Both the position numbers and the translations under genes were made by a program. Below, in pieces: positions 1-10,596 of a DNA stretch of 32,838 nucleotides. How positions within the stretch are numbered: the first letter of the stretch is position 1; the number at the start of each line of letters is the position of its first letter. The notes under the pieces are model-generated. The model did not search any database, was not told where the DNA came from, and saw nothing but the letters and a program-made list of their open reading frames with translations. Origin of the DNA: Stentor coeruleus (Eukaryota > Ciliophora > Heterotrichea > Heterotrichida > Stentoridae); contig MPUH01000830.1 in NCBI GenBank assembly GCA_001970955.1, positions 1 through 32,838 of the forward strand. Reading direction: 5' to 3'.

Positions 1-897
1 GGATCTGTATGTCTAATGCATTATAAAATTTCAAAGTATTAAATAACTTATTTACTAATCTAATCATCAACTTGCATATCTTCTAAAAACTATCCCATAA
101 ATGATGCACATTCTTTATTCTCCATATAAATTCGCATAAAAAGATTTTTTTGTATACTTATGCCTCATAGTCGTACAGATTTTTACTTTATAGATGTGAA
201 TACTAAAATTTTCTGATTCTTAAATACTAAGAAATTCAATAATATATTTTATAAAAACAATATGCTGCATTTCTAACAGACTTGAAATAAATTTTTAATA
301 AAGTTTGATAAAAACAATATCACTAAGATAAATGAGAATGCCTACCCTGAATCAAGCACACTTACTAAAGTTAAGATAGCAATGAATAAAATTTATTTGT
401 AACAATAGATGATGCTAAAATGTTTATTATTTTCATATAAGCACATATATTTTGAATGCCAATAATTTTTAAATACTATTATATTTTAATCCCCCTAATA
501 TTTAAATCACTGTATCCTATAAATGGATTCAAGAAGAAAATTTGTACAACCTGTAAGATATTAAAAGAGAGACGAAGCTTGAACAGCCTGATATAAAGCA
601 TATTGTGAACATATCAATATCCCCTGTTCTATTTTAGGTGTAAACATACTAAAGCGGGTTCGCTCCATGATTAATTTAATTATACATAATTTTTAAGTTT
701 ATCTAAAGAGAAAATACATAAAAAAATTCCATCAAAAAATTTCAACACATTTTCCTCTTCATAATGATTATAAGTATAATTTTTATGATGAATAACTTTT
801 TATTATTGGATTTCAAGCATAAGCATTATCCAAAACAAACTAGAAATAAAAATACATATTTTTTAATTCCCTTATGCAAACTTATATAATTTCTAAG
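1..897. other. AT-rich spacer downstream of the TmcB-like gene
   Basis: No reading frame with protein-like composition was seen on either strand, and no tRNA-like T-arm. The only structure I noticed is around 581-664: GAACAG at 581-586 can pair with CTGTTC at 624-629, and AGCG at 653-656 with CGCT at 661-664 around a GGTT loop. I cannot tell whether this is transcribed. The rest looks like ordinary intergenic DNA and the 3' flank of the minus-strand gene. Confidence 0.6.
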
Positions 898-3800
898 CTA
901 ATCTTTTTGATTTACGTAAGCTAAAACTTGACTTTTATTCGAATTTGAAGTATTTGAAGATACCACAACACCCGCAATAAACTCTAAAGCTTTAACTTTT
1001 TTTCCTTGCCTATATAAAAACGGATAATACAACACAGCATAAATAATAATCAAAATCACAGAATACAAAATCGCAAAAACTAAATAAAAATTCAAATATC
1101 TTATAACAATAATCTTCGACCAATTCTGAGCCTCTTCTAAAACATTTTCTATATCTTCTCCAAGTTGAGCAATGTTATTATAAAATACTTCAACTACTTT
1201 AAATATTGAAGGGTCAGTTGAAAATAGATTATTAAATGAGAATGTTATATAGAAAGACTCAAAAATTGTATTGATAATTCCTGAATAAATCCCTGTTCTT
1301 GTAATATCTAAATTATCCTGCACTTGTGTAAATAGTGTATTTGTAATATTAGTTGACATAAGCTCTCCAAATTCTAACTGAGAAAATTTCTTTAGGTTAT
1401 TTTTAAGTTCATCAGATGTTTTTATAAGATTCTGTATATAGTCAGTTGAAATAGGGACAAAATCAGGTGATGTGTATTTAGGGTCTGCAAAAAAATCTTG
1501 GACTACATAGTTTTTAGCTATAAAATTCAATGTTGTGGTTCTAGTTCTAATAAACACCAAATTATATATAAGTTCAGTTTTTTTTTCAAGAAGGAACTGG
1601 ATTTTTTCATAGAAATAATAGTTTGATATTGAGTAATAACATGACCCAAGGATAACCAATAAAAGAAGTCTCCATAAATACTTATATTGATATGAAAAGA
1701 AAACAATTCGTTTTTTTTGGTTTTGAGTTGCTTGATTTATAGTGTAATTCAAAGTTTTATGAGTAGATTCTAAACGCTCAACACAAAGTTCTTTAAAAGT
1801 TATAGAATCATCTATAGCAGCTTTTTTAACCTGATTCCATAGCATATTCATTTTTTTCTGAGTATAGAAAATAAAAGGTAGTAACATAGCTCCACATATA
1901 GCAAGAATACCTATACCAAGGCCAATAAGATATTTCTTAGTTAGCATAAGTTTTTTAACATTAGATTTTTCACATATCATAATATGTTTAATTATATGTT
2001 GTATGTATTTTGAAGCTTTTCCAAAGGCATTGAATTCTAGAAACAATGTGTCTTCATTTATATCATTAGTGCCAGCTGCTATTTCATGGTTGAAATGATT
2101 AGCTTTTTTAAGAGAATCTTGTAAAAAATTGTACATAGTTTCATGCTGATAATAATTTGTATCGTTTTTTATATAAACAACAGGGATTTTTGGAGAAAAT
2201 ATAACTTCATCGTCAAGGCAATAGGACCAAATATCATTATTATGCTCATAATATTGTGTGATGTTTTTTAAATGTATAGTCATATGGTTGAAAATAAGCA
2301 TAAATGGAGGAATACTAGCTGGGTTTATCAGTATAAAAGCTCTAACCAAACTACTTATATCCCCTAATGAGGTTAAAATATACATTGTTTGTCCTAAAAT
2401 GTCAAGAGCTTTATGAGATACTTTGTTTTCTATAGACAATTTTGCAAATATCAGAAATGCTAAATTGGATAGAATTACTATAATAATCTAAATAAAAATT
2501 ACGGAAATCATGAGAGTTGTTTTGAAGAATTTAATTGATTTTTTGCATTGGCTGCTTAGGAGGTTGATTTTTTTCAATGGGATTATATGATGAGAATTAC
2601 TTGAAGATTTATCATAATCGAGTTTGACATCGAAAAGCAAAGTTTCTTCATTTGTTTTACAATTATTTTTACTTTCAACTGACACTATTTTCTTTCTCTT
2701 AGTTTCAAAGTCAATATTCGACACAAAGTTTTCATTCAAATTCTGTGAGCTTTCCATATAGCTTTCTTCAGTTTTATGCAACGAAATCACTCTTATAAAA
2801 GTATCATTCACTTTAATTTTGCTATACATAACAAAAATCACTACAGACCTCACAACAATTTCAGTGCTTTTCCTCTTTTTCAAATCATTAAATCTTATAT
2901 CCAAAATTTTTTCTACATTAAACCCTCTAACATCTAAACCATCCTCAGTATATTCAGCAAATCCTTCAGTCCTTTCTAAAATAACCCCATTTTTATTGAC
3001 AATTATAGATTGTCTCTGTATATTCAAAGGTCTAATAATATACATATAAACAGGATGAGATAATGATATTAATAAAACAATTACAGAAGCTTCAATCCAA
3101 TATCCTTTTGAATCTATAATTCCTATATTAGCATCTAAGTATTTTGTTGAATCTAAAGTTTTATATTCAAAGGATTGTAGTTGATTATATGAAAAAAGAT
3201 GTAAGGATTCTGGGAATATAGAATGAACATATTGCTCGGAGAAATATACACTTGATGATTTGAATAGCTTTTGAATATGGATATTGGAGTATATAATTTT
3301 ACCAGTATTATTAGTAAAGATAAGAGGATTTTCTTCTGAGAATATTTGGTTTTTTTTATTGTCTTTGAATTTTTGATACTTGATTAGGTTGTTTTTTCTA
3401 GAATTTAAGCTGTGTGCTCGTTCTTGATCTCCAAGGATACGGTCAACAAAGTTTGCATAGAATTCTAGGAACATTATAGAGTCTTGAAACTGAATGCTCA
3501 GTTTATCGTTTAGTTTTAAAAGTTTTTTTAGGTTATTTTTGAATTTTTTTGTAAGATCTTCGAGATTGGATTGAATAGGACCTTTTAAAATTATGCTTTT
3601 AAGAAATTTTATGACATAAACTAATGCTTTTTTGTCGAGCTTTTTAAGTTTTTCAAATTTCCTGAGTTTTATAATTAGTTGATATTCTTCTGATTGGTTT
3701 AGGGTTTTTATAATTATGCTTTTAAGAAGATATACTTGAAAATCTTCTTCCAATGAACTTACATATTCAGACTTATAGCTAAGTTTTATAAATGCTAATT

Positions 3801-5034
3801 TTTCCTTCATGCATGCATAATAACAAAAACTAGCATACCAAACAAAAAGCATTGCTGGCCTATTTTTCTTGAATTTTTCTATATACTCATTAAATAATTT
3901 TAGAATATCACAAGTACTATCTAATTCTGGATCTAATAATCGATCCCTCAAAATTAACTCAAAGTATTCCACTTTTTCAACATTTTTAATATCACTCAAA
4001 TCATTCATAATTCTACTAACTCTAAATCTCACAACATAAAACCACAAAGTTATCACAATAGGCAATAAAAATATCAATCCAAATATACAAAAAATCGCAC
4101 TATCAATAAAAAAGCCAACTATACCTAAAAAACATGATAAAACAACAAAGACATGAATCGCGCTATAGACAAAATTCACTTTCATATTGTAAAAAGGTAA
4201 ATAAAAGCAATACATCCCTGCTGGTATCGAGTGAATAATTATAAGCAATCCTCTGTATATAAGAAAACTATCTGAAGAAATAAAACAATAGAAAATAATA
4301 CTAACATAATTGGCTATAATTGCCACTTTAGTAACTTTGCTTGTATTTTTCCCATAAAAAGAGTTTCTAGCATTAATATGCTTAGTATCATAAGCAAATA
4401 TTGTATTGCAGTAACTTATAAAAAATAGTATGAATATTGATAGAAGACTCATGGAAATCCCAAAGTGTTCTTGGTTGAAAAACCCTGGCTTTTTATATTC
4501 TAATGCATTTGTTTGCTTCCAAGAATATTTCAAAGTCATTACTAAAACCATAAAAAAAGAATATCTCCCAAAGTTGGCTATAGCGAGTAATTTATTTGTA
4601 ATAAAAATAAATTTGTTCGGAATTGATTTTTTAGAAGTATTAAGCAAAAACAAAACAGCTATCATAATTATCAGATACAAATAGAAGGAATATGTTACGT
4701 AAATGCATTTTTCAACAAGGTTCACTTCTACGCAAATAGCGTCTAATCTTGAATATTCAAAGGCTGTCCAAAGGCTTTGAAAATGATCCCATCCTTTTAT
4801 AGAAAGATTATGTGGCCATACAATTGAAGCGACTTGGAATAAGACAAATAAGTTCTGTAAGTAGAATAAAAGTTTATAGAATGATGAGATATTCTCTTGT
4901 AAGTGATGATGATATAAAGAGTAAAACAATCTAAAAACTGATTTTTTCCATTTGGGTAGTTTGGATTTTAAGGCTTCAAGAGAGTTTTCACATTCATCTT
5001 CGACTAATTCGTCATTAAAAGTATTGTTCATCAT
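898..5034 (-). CDS. TmcB-like multi-pass membrane protein with PAS-like region, one 15-nt intron
   Basis: Two adjacent minus-strand frames become one 1,373-residue protein when a 15-base intron at 2502-2488 is removed. Exon 1 is 5034-2503 and exon 2 is 2487-898; translation starts at a double ATG at 5034. About eight hydrophobic segments lie between residues 55 and 340. A soluble part of about 500 residues follows, with a PAS-like stretch near 565-690 (NPLIFTNNTGKIIYSN is typical of a PAS start). A hydrophobic segment crosses the exon junction near 840-860, and three more lie near 1027-1050, 1113-1136 and 1309-1337. This resembles the very large family in ciliates usually annotated as tiny-macrocysts protein B (TmcB) homologues, thought to be membrane sensors of unknown ligand. 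The family call rests on architecture and general sequence character, not on a search. The second half starts only at a TTG on its own, so it is not a separate gene. Confidence 0.72.
2488..2502 (-). other. 15-nt spliceosomal intron in the TmcB-like gene
   Basis: On the minus strand the intron reads GTAATTTTTATTTAG. It lies between codons (phase 0), so its last three bases form an in-frame TAG if it is retained. Removal joins ...Thr-Leu-Met-Ile-Ser to Ile-Ile-Ile-Val-Ile and continues a hydrophobic segment. Confidence 0.9.
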
Positions 5035-5929
5035 TTTTTATATGGATGAAGTTTGTTTAAAGTTTGATAAATGCAGTTTTCAAGATTATTTCTAAAATAT
5101 TCCACAGTTCAAATTGATATCTAAAAAATTACTTTAAAATATACTTTAAGAAAGACTTGTAATTAAATGATTGATTTCTTTGTAGACGGCTAGCTTTAAA
5201 AAGTATAAGTTTTGATTTTTTCTAAAAAAAGTCTAGAATTCTAAGAATAAAGTTGATAAGTATTATTTAGATATAAGATATTCTGATTGATTCATTCCAT
5301 AATCTGCCTAAGAAGATTGATTTGACTCTTTTATTCTATGCCAATTTATTAAAATTAGTAGGGTTTACTTTAGTGTTTGTATATCATAAATAATTTCATC
5401 AAGCTATTAAATATAATAAACTATTATATTTACCAAAATGCTGTGTTGATTCATTTTTACTTTTATACTAGTATGGTCTAATACAATTTAATTTTAAAAC
5501 TTCCTTTAGTTTGCTTATATAAGATAATTGTTAAGATTAAACCATATATAATTTCAAAATTACGACTTAGCACTTAAAAATCTATTAAAGATTAAATTGT
5601 CTAAGTCTTTTATAATTTTTGGATAATGTTCATAATCCATGCCTATTTAGTTTGAAAATTGTTGAAACTGTCATTTGGAAAAAAATAAACTATTGCTTGA
5701 TGACTTAGAAATTCATTTTAGCTTTGAGATGTAAAACTTTTTTGGTGTTTAGGCTAAATTTCTTATTGGTGAAAATAACGAAGATAATAGTACTTAATTA
5801 TTATCCTTAAACATTTATGGGCTATTAGTTTAAACTATATGTTTCGATTATATTGCAATTTATAATTTGGTTTTCAAAATTAAGCTTGCTTTTGTTAGCA
5901 TATAAAGCAAATAATATTCACTCAAAAAT
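5035..5929. other. AT-rich spacer 5' of the TmcB-like gene
   Basis: This is the promoter side of the minus-strand TmcB-like gene. Near 5040-5400 the plus strand has more G than C, as at other minus-strand promoters in the window. I found no coding frame or RNA gene. Confidence 0.5.
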
Positions 5930-6330
5930 CATAATTTTTCTCTGTTTTTCCTATTTGTTATCTGAAATCTTTATATATTATCATTCTTAATTTGATACAG
6001 TTTATGTTTCCATAACCTCACATCTTTTTATATAAGTATTATTTAAATGCATTTAAAATTATATTTTCCATCAAAAATCTTGGTAATGATTCCTCCTATT
6101 CTGCAATAGCTACTTATCATAAATCTATATATTAAAAATAAAAAGTTATGCAAAAGAACTCTGATCTTAAAATTTGAATAAAAGATAAAGGTTATTAAAA
6201 CGATAAGAACTTCAAAAGTATTGAGTTAAAGTTTACGAATCAAGTTGATCAAAGCAAAGATGCATAAAAATATTAATGCTTAAGGGAAAATGAAATGCGA
6301 AATTTTAAATTGTCATTCTTATGGTAAAGT
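5930..6330 (+). pseudogene. decayed tandem copy of the p24 gene
   Basis: This stretch can be laid along the intact p24 gene that starts about 900 bases downstream, in the same order and orientation. A run of 19 identical bases (6212-6230) matches 7212-7230. The 51 bases from the shared AAAAAGTT at about 6141 match about 38 of 51 positions without a gap. TTTTCCATCAAAAATCTTGG at 6064 matches the gene at about 7015 (23 of 27 over the longer block). The weaker 5' part, from about 5930, keeps the right spacing to the signal-peptide and CCTCAC segments. About 35 bases of the lumenal-domain region and several smaller stretches are missing, and stop codons interrupt the frame. It is a relic of a local duplication, not an expressed gene. 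The matches were made by eye; the outer limits are approximate. Confidence 0.78.
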
Positions 6331-6797
6331 TATTAAGAAATAGTATTAGTACTAATTAAATTTAGCACTAAATTTAGAGTTGCATGATAAAATTGTTTAA
6401 AATGAAGGGAATTGAGATCATAAAGTAAAATACTGGAAAATGAAATGCTAAGGAATTGAAAAAGGCTCTTTTATGTGTTTTATTACAATTTCTAGGTTTT
6501 ACTTTAAAATAAACTATAACTAAACATATCATAGGATAGCTTAATGCCTGTCAAAACCATTTACTGAAATTGCCTATTTCAACTGTCTACATGGCCGATT
6601 TATTATATCAGATAAATTTATTAAAAACTAGCAAATCTAAAATCAGATACTATTTTGCATACTATTCTATTAGTTAGCATATATTTTAGTATAACTTATT
6701 AATAATCTAATCTTCATGTATCTTTTCTTAGTCATATTATCACATTTATCAAAACTTTTCTCTATCAAAATCTAAAATATATCTAATTTTTTACCCT
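6331..6797. other. spacer upstream of the p24 gene
   Basis: Contains the promoter side of the p24 gene. The last 120 bases are poor in G on the plus strand, as before other plus-strand genes here. No further gene was seen; faint traces of the decayed p24 copy may continue to about 6400. Confidence 0.5.
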
Positions 6798-6916
6798 AAG
6801 GCCTTATAAAAATGTTATTTTTCTTAGCTGTACTTTTCTATGCAAAAGCCTTCAAANAAGGCCTTATAAAAATGTTATTTTTCTTAGCTGTACTTTTCTA
6901 TGCAAAAGCCTTCAAA
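6798..6916 (+). repeat. unmerged 59-nt contig overlap around N at 6857
   Basis: Bases 6798-6856 and 6858-6916 are identical and are separated by a single N. The duplicated block covers the start codon and signal peptide of the p24 gene, so the long frame appears to have two signal peptides in a row. An unmerged contig overlap is far likelier than a biological repeat. Confidence 0.9.
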
Positions 6917-7438
6917 TTTTATTTGCCAGGCAACGATGTATTTTGTTTCAGCGAAGATTTATCCTCACAAACTCTTTCAGTAGTCACTCTAAAAATCGAG
7001 ACACCCTTAGAGTTTTCCATTAAAGATCCTGATAATGATATGCTGTATGTTACAACAGGCACTGATCACAAATTCTCATTTACAGCTTTGAACTCTGGAA
7101 TTTATAGTTATTGTATAGGAAATACACTCAAAAAAGTTGTGCAAATTGACATTGACCTAAAATCTGGGGTAAAAGCTAAAGACTATTCAGGAATCGCTGG
7201 GACTAAAGATCTCAAAAGTATTGAGTTAAAACTTAGAAAACTAGAGGATCAAAGTAAAGATATACATAAAAAGCTTCAATTCTTAAGAGAAAGAGAAGAA
7301 CAAATGAGGAATACAAACTTGACAATCCATAATAGAGTAATTGGGTATAGCGTTTGTACAATTTTTATGCTTTTAGCTTTAGCTTTAATACAAATCCTAT
7401 ATCTGAAGCAGTATTTTAGGGCAAAGAAAATGATTTAG
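6872..7438 (+). CDS. p24/TMED (emp24/gp25L) family cargo receptor
   Basis: A 188-residue type I membrane protein. Known p24 proteins shuttle between ER and Golgi and load cargo (for example GPI-anchored proteins) into COPII and COPI vesicles. Residues 1-14 form a signal peptide. A lumenal GOLD-type domain follows with two cysteines (C25, C81), as in the family. Then come a coiled coil (about 112-150), a membrane segment (about 157-177) and a short cytosolic tail ending KKMI, a KKXX dilysine COPI retrieval signal. The usual family length is about 200 residues. The ATG chosen is in the second copy of a 59-base assembly duplication; the equivalent ATG at 6812 belongs to the first copy, and the stretch between them is artefact. 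A decayed copy of the gene lies just upstream. Confidence 0.88.
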   Translation: MLFFLAVLFYAKAFKFYLPGNDVFCFSEDLSSQTLSVVTLKIETPLEFSIKDPDNDMLYVTTGTDHKFSFTALNSGIYSYCIGNTLKKVVQIDIDLKSGVKAKDYSGIAGTKDLKSIELKLRKLEDQSKDIHKKLQFLREREEQMRNTNLTIHNRVIGYSVCTIFMLLALALIQILYLKQYFRAKKMI

Positions 7439-7709
7439 CTAAGTAATTTGATTATAAAAAGAATAAAAAACATGAATATATTTACTAAAAATGCATATAT
7501 AGCTTTATATATATTTTTTGCCTTTAAATTCTTCCTAGAGCATATTTTATACTTTCTATAGGCAATAAATCCACATCTTATAATAAAAAAATTCAATATC
7601 TCTCTACCTCATCATCTTATTTCCTATAAACTATCTATATTCAATCTATAAAAATTAATCCAAAAACCTCATCTCATACAGAATTTCCTTTCTAACCTTA
7701 CTTTTAAAA
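7439..7709. other. convergent spacer between p24 and the coiled-coil gene
   Basis: 271 bases between two stop codons facing each other. The part next to the minus-strand gene is rich in C and poor in G on the plus strand. No gene or structured RNA was recognised. Confidence 0.5.
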
Positions 7710-8357
7710 TTAATCTGTCAAAACATTCTGGTTTATATCATCCATCAAATGTCCCATATCACTAATATTCACAGAATTTGAGTAATCCCCCGGCTTACAT
7801 TCTATAGCCGAAAGCTCATTTCCCAAATAATAAACCTTAGATATCTCTTTACTAATATCCAAAGGTGTCTCAAGCACAGTACTCATTTCAGCTTCTACAT
7901 CTTTTAACTGTGTCAGTCTTTCCTTTTCTCTTATTTGTTTTTTTTTTTTTTTTTCCTTTATCGACACTTCTAATTGTTCCACATTTTTCTGACAGAGTTC
8001 TTTTATTTGTTTCATCGAACGTTCAAACTCTTGTTCCCGGTCTTTGATCGCTTTTTCTTTTTCTTTGAGTTTTTTTTGTTGTGCCTGGCTTCGAGCCCTA
8101 TGTTTATTCCTTTCAATTTTTTCTTGTTCTGCGAGTTGTTCAGTTTGGGTTTTTTGACTATCGGCTTCTTCAATTAGCTCTTCACAGTATTGATTCCATT
8201 TGTCTGATACTGTAGAGATCCGGGTTTTTAGCATTGAGACTTTGTTTTTGAGTTGAGTTGGTAAGGATGATTGCATGCTTTCGAGAAGCTCTAGGATTTC
8301 GTAGGTTGAAAAACGAAGATTTTCAAGCTGGTCGTATGAAGAAATGCTTTTTTCCAT
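7710..8357 (-). CDS. coiled-coil protein of unknown function
   Basis: A 215-residue protein starting at ATG 8357 and ending in TAA. Residues about 60-160 form a highly charged coiled coil rich in Lys, Glu and Gln, with a short ordered-looking helical stretch before it and an acidic tail ending DDINQNVLTD. No catalytic motif, signal peptide or membrane segment is visible. Codon use resembles its neighbours and the frame is clean, so I take it as real. A run of 17 T on the plus strand (7938-7954) encodes a lysine run and is a likely place for sequencing or replication slippage; a one-base error there would change the C-terminal third. I do not recognise the family. Confidence 0.7.
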   Translation of the reverse strand: MEKSISSYDQLENLRFSTYEILELLESMQSSLPTQLKNKVSMLKTRISTVSDKWNQYCEELIEEADSQKTQTEQLAEQEKIERNKHRARSQAQQKKLKEKEKAIKDREQEFERSMKQIKELCQKNVEQLEVSIKEKKKKKQIREKERLTQLKDVEAEMSTVLETPLDISKEISKVYYLGNELSAIECKPGDYSNSVNISDMGHLMDDINQNVLTD

Positions 8358-8876
8358 TAATTTAAATGTTTACTAGGAGAAAAAATAACAGTAGGCTTAA
8401 GGGTGAAGAGATAATGATTTGTGTAAGAGATTGCTTTGATTTTTATAGAAGATGATTTTTTTGTGTGTTTAGGTTAGTTATTTTAAATAAATTTAGAAAT
8501 TTATATTATTGGAGAGATATTAGGATTATAAAGATCATGTACTAGTTTATAAGTATGATGATTAGGGTTTATAGAGAAATTTATGATTAGGTATGTGCAG
8601 GAATTTTAAGCTGGCTAAGTTATTAGATAATTTTATAATTTTTAGATAGAAGGTTATAATATTGAAATTATAAGATATTATGTTTTAGGTTAATATTAAA
8701 ACAATTAAGGTTTTTAATAAGCATGATGATTTAAAGTTTTAGAATTTCATAGCTTATTTAATAGAATTTATATAAACTAATCTTATAACAATTTTATGTA
8801 TATAAATAGAATAGAAAATTATCCTCAAAAAATCACCATATTACCATTGCTTACAAAGGTCTAGTAATAATAAGTT
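8358..8876. other. divergent promoter spacer
   Basis: 519 bases between two divergent start codons. The half next to the minus-strand gene is rich in G and poor in C on the plus strand, and the last part before 8877 reverses this. No gene, tRNA or conserved RNA was recognised. Confidence 0.5.
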
Positions 8877-9479
8877 ATGTCTATATCAAACCTTGAAATC
8901 TCAGGGCTCAAATCATCAAATTTCCATACAAACCTCGAAGAAGCATCTTACATAAAAGACTTATGCAAAGATGTTCCAAGTGAAAGTTCAATCCAAACGC
9001 CATCATTCTACACCATCTCAACTATCCCCGAAATTCTAAACCCAAAAGCCTCTTTACAACAATCAAAATTTCCTCTTCTGAAACAAACAAGTCAGACTTC
9101 CTTAATAGGATTCCAAAGAAGAGGTTCTCAATCTTTAACCAAAATGCCCTTAAAGTCTGAGCCAAAAAAAAATCTTTACAATCCACATCCCAGTGGCTAT
9201 ATAGAAGTGCTTCATTTAAAGAATAATAAAGAGAATCAAATAAAGTCTTTAGGGATATCATCAAAACTAGCAAATGAAGACCTTGGAATAATTATAAATA
9301 GCACACCTGAAAATACAATAATAACGAAAAGTACTGTATTTGCCAATGAATTTTACCTGAAAAACCGGCCAAAAAGGGTGTGGAACTGCGAAGAAAGTGT
9401 TAGTAAAATAAGCAACTTTCAAGTAAATACCCCACAATCGATTCTTAAAGTGCATAGAAGAATGGTCACAAGTGGGTAA
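8877..9479 (+). CDS. hypothetical protein, largely disordered
   Basis: A 200-residue frame starting at ATG 8877 and ending TAA. It is rich in Ser, Asn, Lys and Thr, without membrane segments, coiled coil or recognised domain. Short motifs such as PSGYIEVLHL (about residue 105) and TPQSILKVHRR near the C-terminus look like binding motifs in a disordered protein, but I cannot assign them. Support for coding comes from the long open frame in AT-rich DNA, its position between flanks with typical strand skew, and a start close to the end of a G-poor promoter-like stretch. Overlapping minus-strand frames (9022-9273, 9267-9527) are probably shadows. Confidence 0.6.
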   Translation: MSISNLEISGLKSSNFHTNLEEASYIKDLCKDVPSESSIQTPSFYTISTIPEILNPKASLQQSKFPLLKQTSQTSLIGFQRRGSQSLTKMPLKSEPKKNLYNPHPSGYIEVLHLKNNKENQIKSLGISSKLANEDLGIIINSTPENTIITKSTVFANEFYLKNRPKRVWNCEESVSKISNFQVNTPQSILKVHRRMVTSG

Positions 9480-10440
9480 AAGTATTGACTTTGGATTTAA
9501 GTAATAATTTTTTTTGTAGTAACCCATTAAAGGAAAATATCATAAAAAGATAGATGGAAGAGTTGGAAAGATTAGATAAGTAAAGGCTGATATGTGTAGA
9601 GGCATGTAGTAATTAATTACTAAGGGAGATAATCGATTTGGGAGGAAGATATGAAAATTAGTTGATGTGATAATTGGAAAACATTTTTTTTAGGAAAAGG
9701 TAAGAAAAAAATACAGAAGTTTAGATTGAGGACTGCATTGTGAAATTATAGATAAAAGATATGAGCTAGGGATATTTTAGTGATTTTATATGAATTCTAT
9801 GTTTACTAGAGAGATATTATTATGGTATTGTTGATGGGTATGATTATTGTTAAGTTTAGGTGATTGTGAGGGTTTGAATGAAATATGTGGGAAACTATAC
9901 AGAATGAAAATCTCTGATGAGATGAAGGTGATACACCTTGGTACTTATTTAATACTTAAGGTTAATATATGTGATTTTAATTTAGAATAATATGGAAACA
10001 CAAAATTCAGTAGGAAAATTGTGATATTTAGCAATTCAAGAATTTTTAACTTAAAAGGAATCTATATGAAAATCAAGTTATTAAATAATATTTTAGTTTA
10101 TGCAATTTTGGATTGATAATAAAATAATTAATCTTGTACTCTAAGAAAACAACTAAAGCAATCATTTATACCAAAAAAGTATAAAATTCACACAATAGAA
10201 AAGCATATCAATAAGTTAGCATAAAAACAAAAAAACTAAAAATTTTCATATCCCTCAATCTCACCTTAAAAAACCTACATTTAAACTTCCCGAAAGCCAG
10301 CCTTCATCATCTTAATCCACACTAAAAATATCCAAGCCAAACCTATGATCCAACATAAAAAATCTTTTAACTTTAACTCCAATCTAAATAATCCTCTGCT
10401 ATAATTAATATTTAATATGTAATCTAGTATAAGATTCAAA
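9480..10440. other. long AT-rich spacer with strand-skew switch
   Basis: About 960 bases between two plus-strand genes. The first 450 bases, 3' of the upstream gene, are rich in G and poor in C. The last 200 or so (from about 10240) are rich in C and poor in G. I saw no reading frame worth calling and no tRNA signature. Confidence 0.5.
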
Positions 10441-10441
10441 T

Positions 10442-10489
10442 GTCAGTCCATAAGGAAAAAAGTATTTCCCGCTTATCCTGGACAGACTG
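10442..10489 (+). other. long imperfect hairpin upstream of the CUE gene
   Basis: GTC (10442-10444) can pair with GAC (10485-10487), GTCC (10446-10449) with GGAC (10480-10483), ATAA (10450-10453) with TTAT (10473-10476) and GGAAA (10454-10458) with TTTCC (10465-10469), with small bulges. CAGTC/GACTG (10444-10448/10485-10489) is an alternative base. It lies about 110 bases before the first ATG of the next gene, so it could be a 5'-UTR structure, a small RNA or chance. Confidence 0.4.
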
Positions 10490-10596
10490 CATAATTATGA
10501 TCTAACTTCTTTCCTAGTCTCAACTGTATCAATATATATTTTTCCTATAACAAGTATTGAAGAAACCTTAGTAGACTTACCTTGCCGTACCCGACT

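Noticed and set aside
650..670. GGGTTCGCTCC resembling a tRNA T-arm
   Set aside because: The five bases either side of the loop do not pair as a T-stem, and no acceptor, D or anticodon arm surrounds it on either strand.
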